Assembly (NCBI GenBank): GCA_023264755.1
Contig: JAHFVB010000010.1
Location: forward strand, 4,814 to 18,261
Length of the DNA stretch: 13,448 bases
From: Mycobacterium sp.
GTDB lineage: Bacteria; Actinomycetota; Actinomycetes; Mycobacteriales; Mycobacteriaceae
Direction: 5' to 3'
Below the pieces are notes generated by a model. The model saw nothing but the letters and a program-made list of their open reading frames with translations. It was not told the DNA's origin and made no database searches. Made by a program: the position numbers and the translations under genes. This document shows positions 12,823 to 13,448 of the stretch, one piece after another (the first letter of the stretch is position 1; every line of letters begins with the position of its first letter).

Positions 12823-13448
12823 TCACGTGTGCACCACCAGCACCGAGCAGTCCGGGAATCCGACGATCGGATGGCAGTTCGGACTGACGAGCTCGCCCAG
12901 GCGTCCGGCGTCGGCCCGGCCCACCACCGCCAGTACGGGCAGGCTCGGTTCGGGCGGATGGGCATTGGGCGGTCCGCCACCGGCCGCGACGAGCTCGACG
13001 TGGACGTCGGGGAACCTGCGCACCCAGCTGTCGGTGCGGCGGTCGATCTGACGCACGGTGGCGTTGCGCATCCGGCCCTCCACCATCGCCTGGTGGACGA
13101 CCGCGTCGTTGTCTGGTGCGTCGTCCAAGACGACGGCGATGACTCCCGCGTCCTCGCCGGCCCGGATGACCGCCACCGAACACCGAGCGTGTCGGCCGAG
13201 GGCCGCCGCAGTCGATCCGAGCGGGGTGCCCGAGCGGCCCTGAGCGCCAATGCAGATCATCGACGCGCGCTTCGATTCCTCGACGAGGACGCGCTGCGCG
13301 TCACCCGGAAGGCACACGGTCTGAACCTCGACCGTCGCGGAACCCGCCGTGACTGCGGCATGGGCCGCGTCGAGGGCCCGACGGGCGCGATCGCTGGTCG
13401 TCGATCCGTCCGCGGAGTCGGCTAGTGCGTAGACCAGTCGCAGCCGCG
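12823..13448 (-). CDS. universal stress protein (USP), N-terminus cut by window edge
   Basis: The frame is open from the right edge to TGA at 12823-12825, giving 207 residues; a GTG at 13317 lies inside the gene and is not its start. The visible start RLRLVYALADSA is a USP strand, and VLVEESKRASMICIGAQG with later GSTAAALGRHARCSVAVIR is the end of a first USP domain with an ATP-loop-like GAQGRSGTPLGS. After RAGEDAG a second, shorter domain begins (VIAVVLDDAPDNDAVV) and ends SPNCHPIVGFPDCSVLVVHT, lacking a normal ATP loop. Tandem-domain USPs are typical of mycobacteria, and several belong to the DosR dormancy regulon. It is cytosolic, nucleotide-binding in the first half, with its role in stress or persistence inferred from family. 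It converges on the DosT-like kinase, with 214 bases between the stops. Confidence 0.85.
   Translation of the reverse strand, partial: RLRLVYALADSADGSTTSDRARRALDAAHAAVTAGSATVEVQTVCLPGDAQRVLVEESKRASMICIGAQGRSGTPLGSTAAALGRHARCSVAVIRAGEDAGVIAVVLDDAPDNDAVVHQAMVEGRMRNATVRQIDRRTDSWVRRFPDVHVELVAAGGGPPNAHPPEPSLPVLAVVGRADAGRLGELVSPNCHPIVGFPDCSVLVVHT

Noticed and set aside
1..13448. Search for mobile elements, CRISPR arrays, tRNA or rRNA genes
   Set aside because: No transposase, integrase, regularly spaced repeats or RNA-gene signatures were seen, and base composition is uniform across the window.

Overview
The window is high-GC DNA from an actinobacterium, most likely a Mycobacterium/Mycolicibacterium-type organism. 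The evidence is the very high G+C with GTG and TTG starts, secreted mycobacterial-type cutinases, an EspC-like type VII secretion substrate, a DosS/DosT-type haem sensor kinase next to a universal stress protein, and TAnnnT-type -10 elements. There are ten protein genes, two of them cut by the window edges. I see no tRNA, rRNA, CRISPR array, transposase or phage gene.

Left part (1-2937): a lipoprotein gene runs off the left edge on the minus strand. Diverging from it is a four-repeat polytopic membrane protein, followed by a second, unrelated membrane protein with a proline-rich N-terminus. Hairpins that look like terminators follow the first membrane protein (1989-2033) and the second (2977-3016).

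Middle part (3031-5826): two secreted cutinase-family serine esterases, about three quarters identical, are transcribed divergently from a 309-base spacer. The right-hand one converges on a small EspC-family (ESX/type VII) secretion substrate across a compact bidirectional terminator (4893-4926) that contains the cutinase stop codon. Divergent from the EspC-like gene is a VOC/glyoxalase-fold metalloprotein.

Right part (5855-13448): a 1058-residue self-sufficient cytochrome P450 of the CYP102 (P450 BM3) type carries haem, FMN and FAD/NADPH domains in one chain. Its I-helix motif lacks the usual acidic residue (AGQLTT instead of AGHETT), and a tandem 13-base repeat sits just upstream of its ribosome binding site. 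A 438-base spacer separates it from a divergent secreted Ala/Pro/Ser-rich protein. Next come a DosT/DosS-like haem-GAF histidine kinase with no adjacent response regulator and, convergent to it, a tandem-type universal stress protein cut by the right edge.

Most genes are single units in convergent or divergent pairs rather than a long operon. The themes are cell-envelope and secreted functions on the left, and lipid/xenobiotic oxidation plus redox or hypoxia sensing on the right. I found no cluster that amounts to a new multi-gene system. The strongest leads are the atypical P450 active site, its upstream repeat, the orphan DosT-like kinase with its USP neighbour, and the divergent cutinase pair beside an ESX-type substrate.
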